Shown here: piece after piece, positions 63,706-64,000 of the stretch
Layout of the letters: each line of letters opens with the position of its first letter
Position numbering within the stretch: the first letter of the stretch is position 1
Origin: an uncultured Cellvibrionales bacterium
GTDB lineage: Bacteria; Pseudomonadota; Gammaproteobacteria; Pseudomonadales; Dasaniaceae
Length of the DNA: 64,000 nucleotides
NCBI GenBank assembly: GCA_913019905.1
Contig: CAJVZD010000018.1
Span: 1-64,000, forward strand
Direction: 5' to 3'
Notes under the pieces: generated by a model
Seen by the model: the letters and a program-made list of their open reading frames with translations, nothing else
Database searches by the model: none
Told to the model about the DNA's origin: nothing
Made by a program: the position numbers and the translations under genes

Positions 63706-64000
63706 CTAAGCTGCCGATATAAGACCGCGCTCTTCCAATAACTTTATCAGGATCTCAATTTCTTCTTCGAGGGACATTTCGTGGCTATTTAGCACGACTT
63801 CCGCATTAAGTGGTTCTTCATAGGGATCCGATATTCCAGTAAAATTGGGTATTTCCCCCGCTCGGGCTTTTTTATATAGGCCCTTAGGATCACGGCTTTC
63901 CGCAACGTCCAGCGGCACATCGACATATACCTCGATAAAGTCCATACCGGCCTGCTCATGTAACTCCCGCACAAGATCGCGGTCAGCGCGATAAGGACTG
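63706..64000 (-). CDS. cysC: Adenylylsulfate kinase, 3' part, cut by the window edge
   Basis: 98 codons of the C-terminal half; the 5' part lies beyond 64000. Reading from the edge gives SPYRADRDLVRELHEQAG, then FIEVYVDVPLDVAESRDPKG and YKKARAGEIPNFTGISDPYE, all classic APS kinase sequence including the substrate-binding FTGISDPYE. It phosphorylates APS to PAPS and is followed by sat. A frame starting at the internal GTG 63972 is not a true start, since the coding continues upstream. Confidence 0.92.
   Translation of the reverse strand, partial: SPYRADRDLVRELHEQAGMDFIEVYVDVPLDVAESRDPKGLYKKARAGEIPNFTGISDPYEEPLNAEVVLNSHEMSLEEEIEILIKLLEERGLISAA

Overview
The window looks like chromosomal DNA of a marine Gammaproteobacterium, most likely near Cellvibrionales/Alteromonadales. 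This is an inference from gene content: rmf, rlmKL, tmcA, selU and a DUF2835 protein are typical of Gammaproteobacteria; the GlcNAc regulon has the NagR/NagP/NagX layout known from Alteromonadales; and there are two TonB-dependent receptors, a PEP-CTERM protein and a single-chain ATP sulfurylase next to an APS kinase. GC content is in the 40s by eye. I found no rRNA, tRNA or CRISPR array and no complete insertion sequence.

1-8.9 kb: a class II Fic protein with an inverted repeat in its leader, then a small decayed region. Next come three minus-strand genes (GPH-type transporter, PF10118 metal-dependent hydrolase, AraC-type regulator) that share a TATTCGGCCA-type upstream motif, so they look like one local regulon. 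Two plus-strand envelope proteins follow: a membrane-anchored PQQ-like beta-propeller and an unrecognised secreted protein.

9.1-25.9 kb: a complete chitin-oligosaccharide/GlcNAc catabolic locus. The minus-strand operon nagP-nagK-GH20-SSS symporter diverges from a TonB receptor, which is followed by a flavin-dependent halogenase-like gene and a DUF6445 gene. Then come nagB-nagA, the LacI-type nagR and the membrane protein gene nagX. Six copies of a near-palindromic TGACARCGYTGTCA operator sit at the nagP, TonB receptor, nagA, nagR and nagX promoters. The inferred flow is: uptake through the TonB receptor, cleavage by the periplasmic GH20, inner-membrane import by NagP (perhaps also the SSS carrier), phosphorylation by NagK, then NagA and NagB to fructose-6-phosphate.

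26-32 kb: a second TonB receptor, a 705-bp non-coding stretch with a 14-bp tandem repeat, a dimethylglycine/sarcosine dehydrogenase-like flavoprotein and a small periplasmic protein.

32-49 kb: mixed housekeeping and accessory genes: two divergent paralogous phosphoribosyltransferases, a solute-binding-like protein, a divergent metallo-beta-lactamase/Crp-Fnr pair, selU, an NhaC antiporter, tmcA, a tandem HAD protein whose second motif Asp is His in both halves, tag, an AsmA-like protein, a short protein resembling the N-domain of some PhyH proteins, and cinA. Gaps here hold a 37-codon gene with a perfect Shine-Dalgarno and gene relics, one resembling a chemoreceptor tail.

49.5-64 kb: a phytanoyl-CoA dioxygenase-like gene, a DUF3604 lipoprotein, a YgiQ radical SAM protein, rhlE, rlmKL, rmf with a clear terminator, an LTD/PEP-CTERM protein, pyrD, DUF2835, sat, and the 3' end of cysC running off the right edge.
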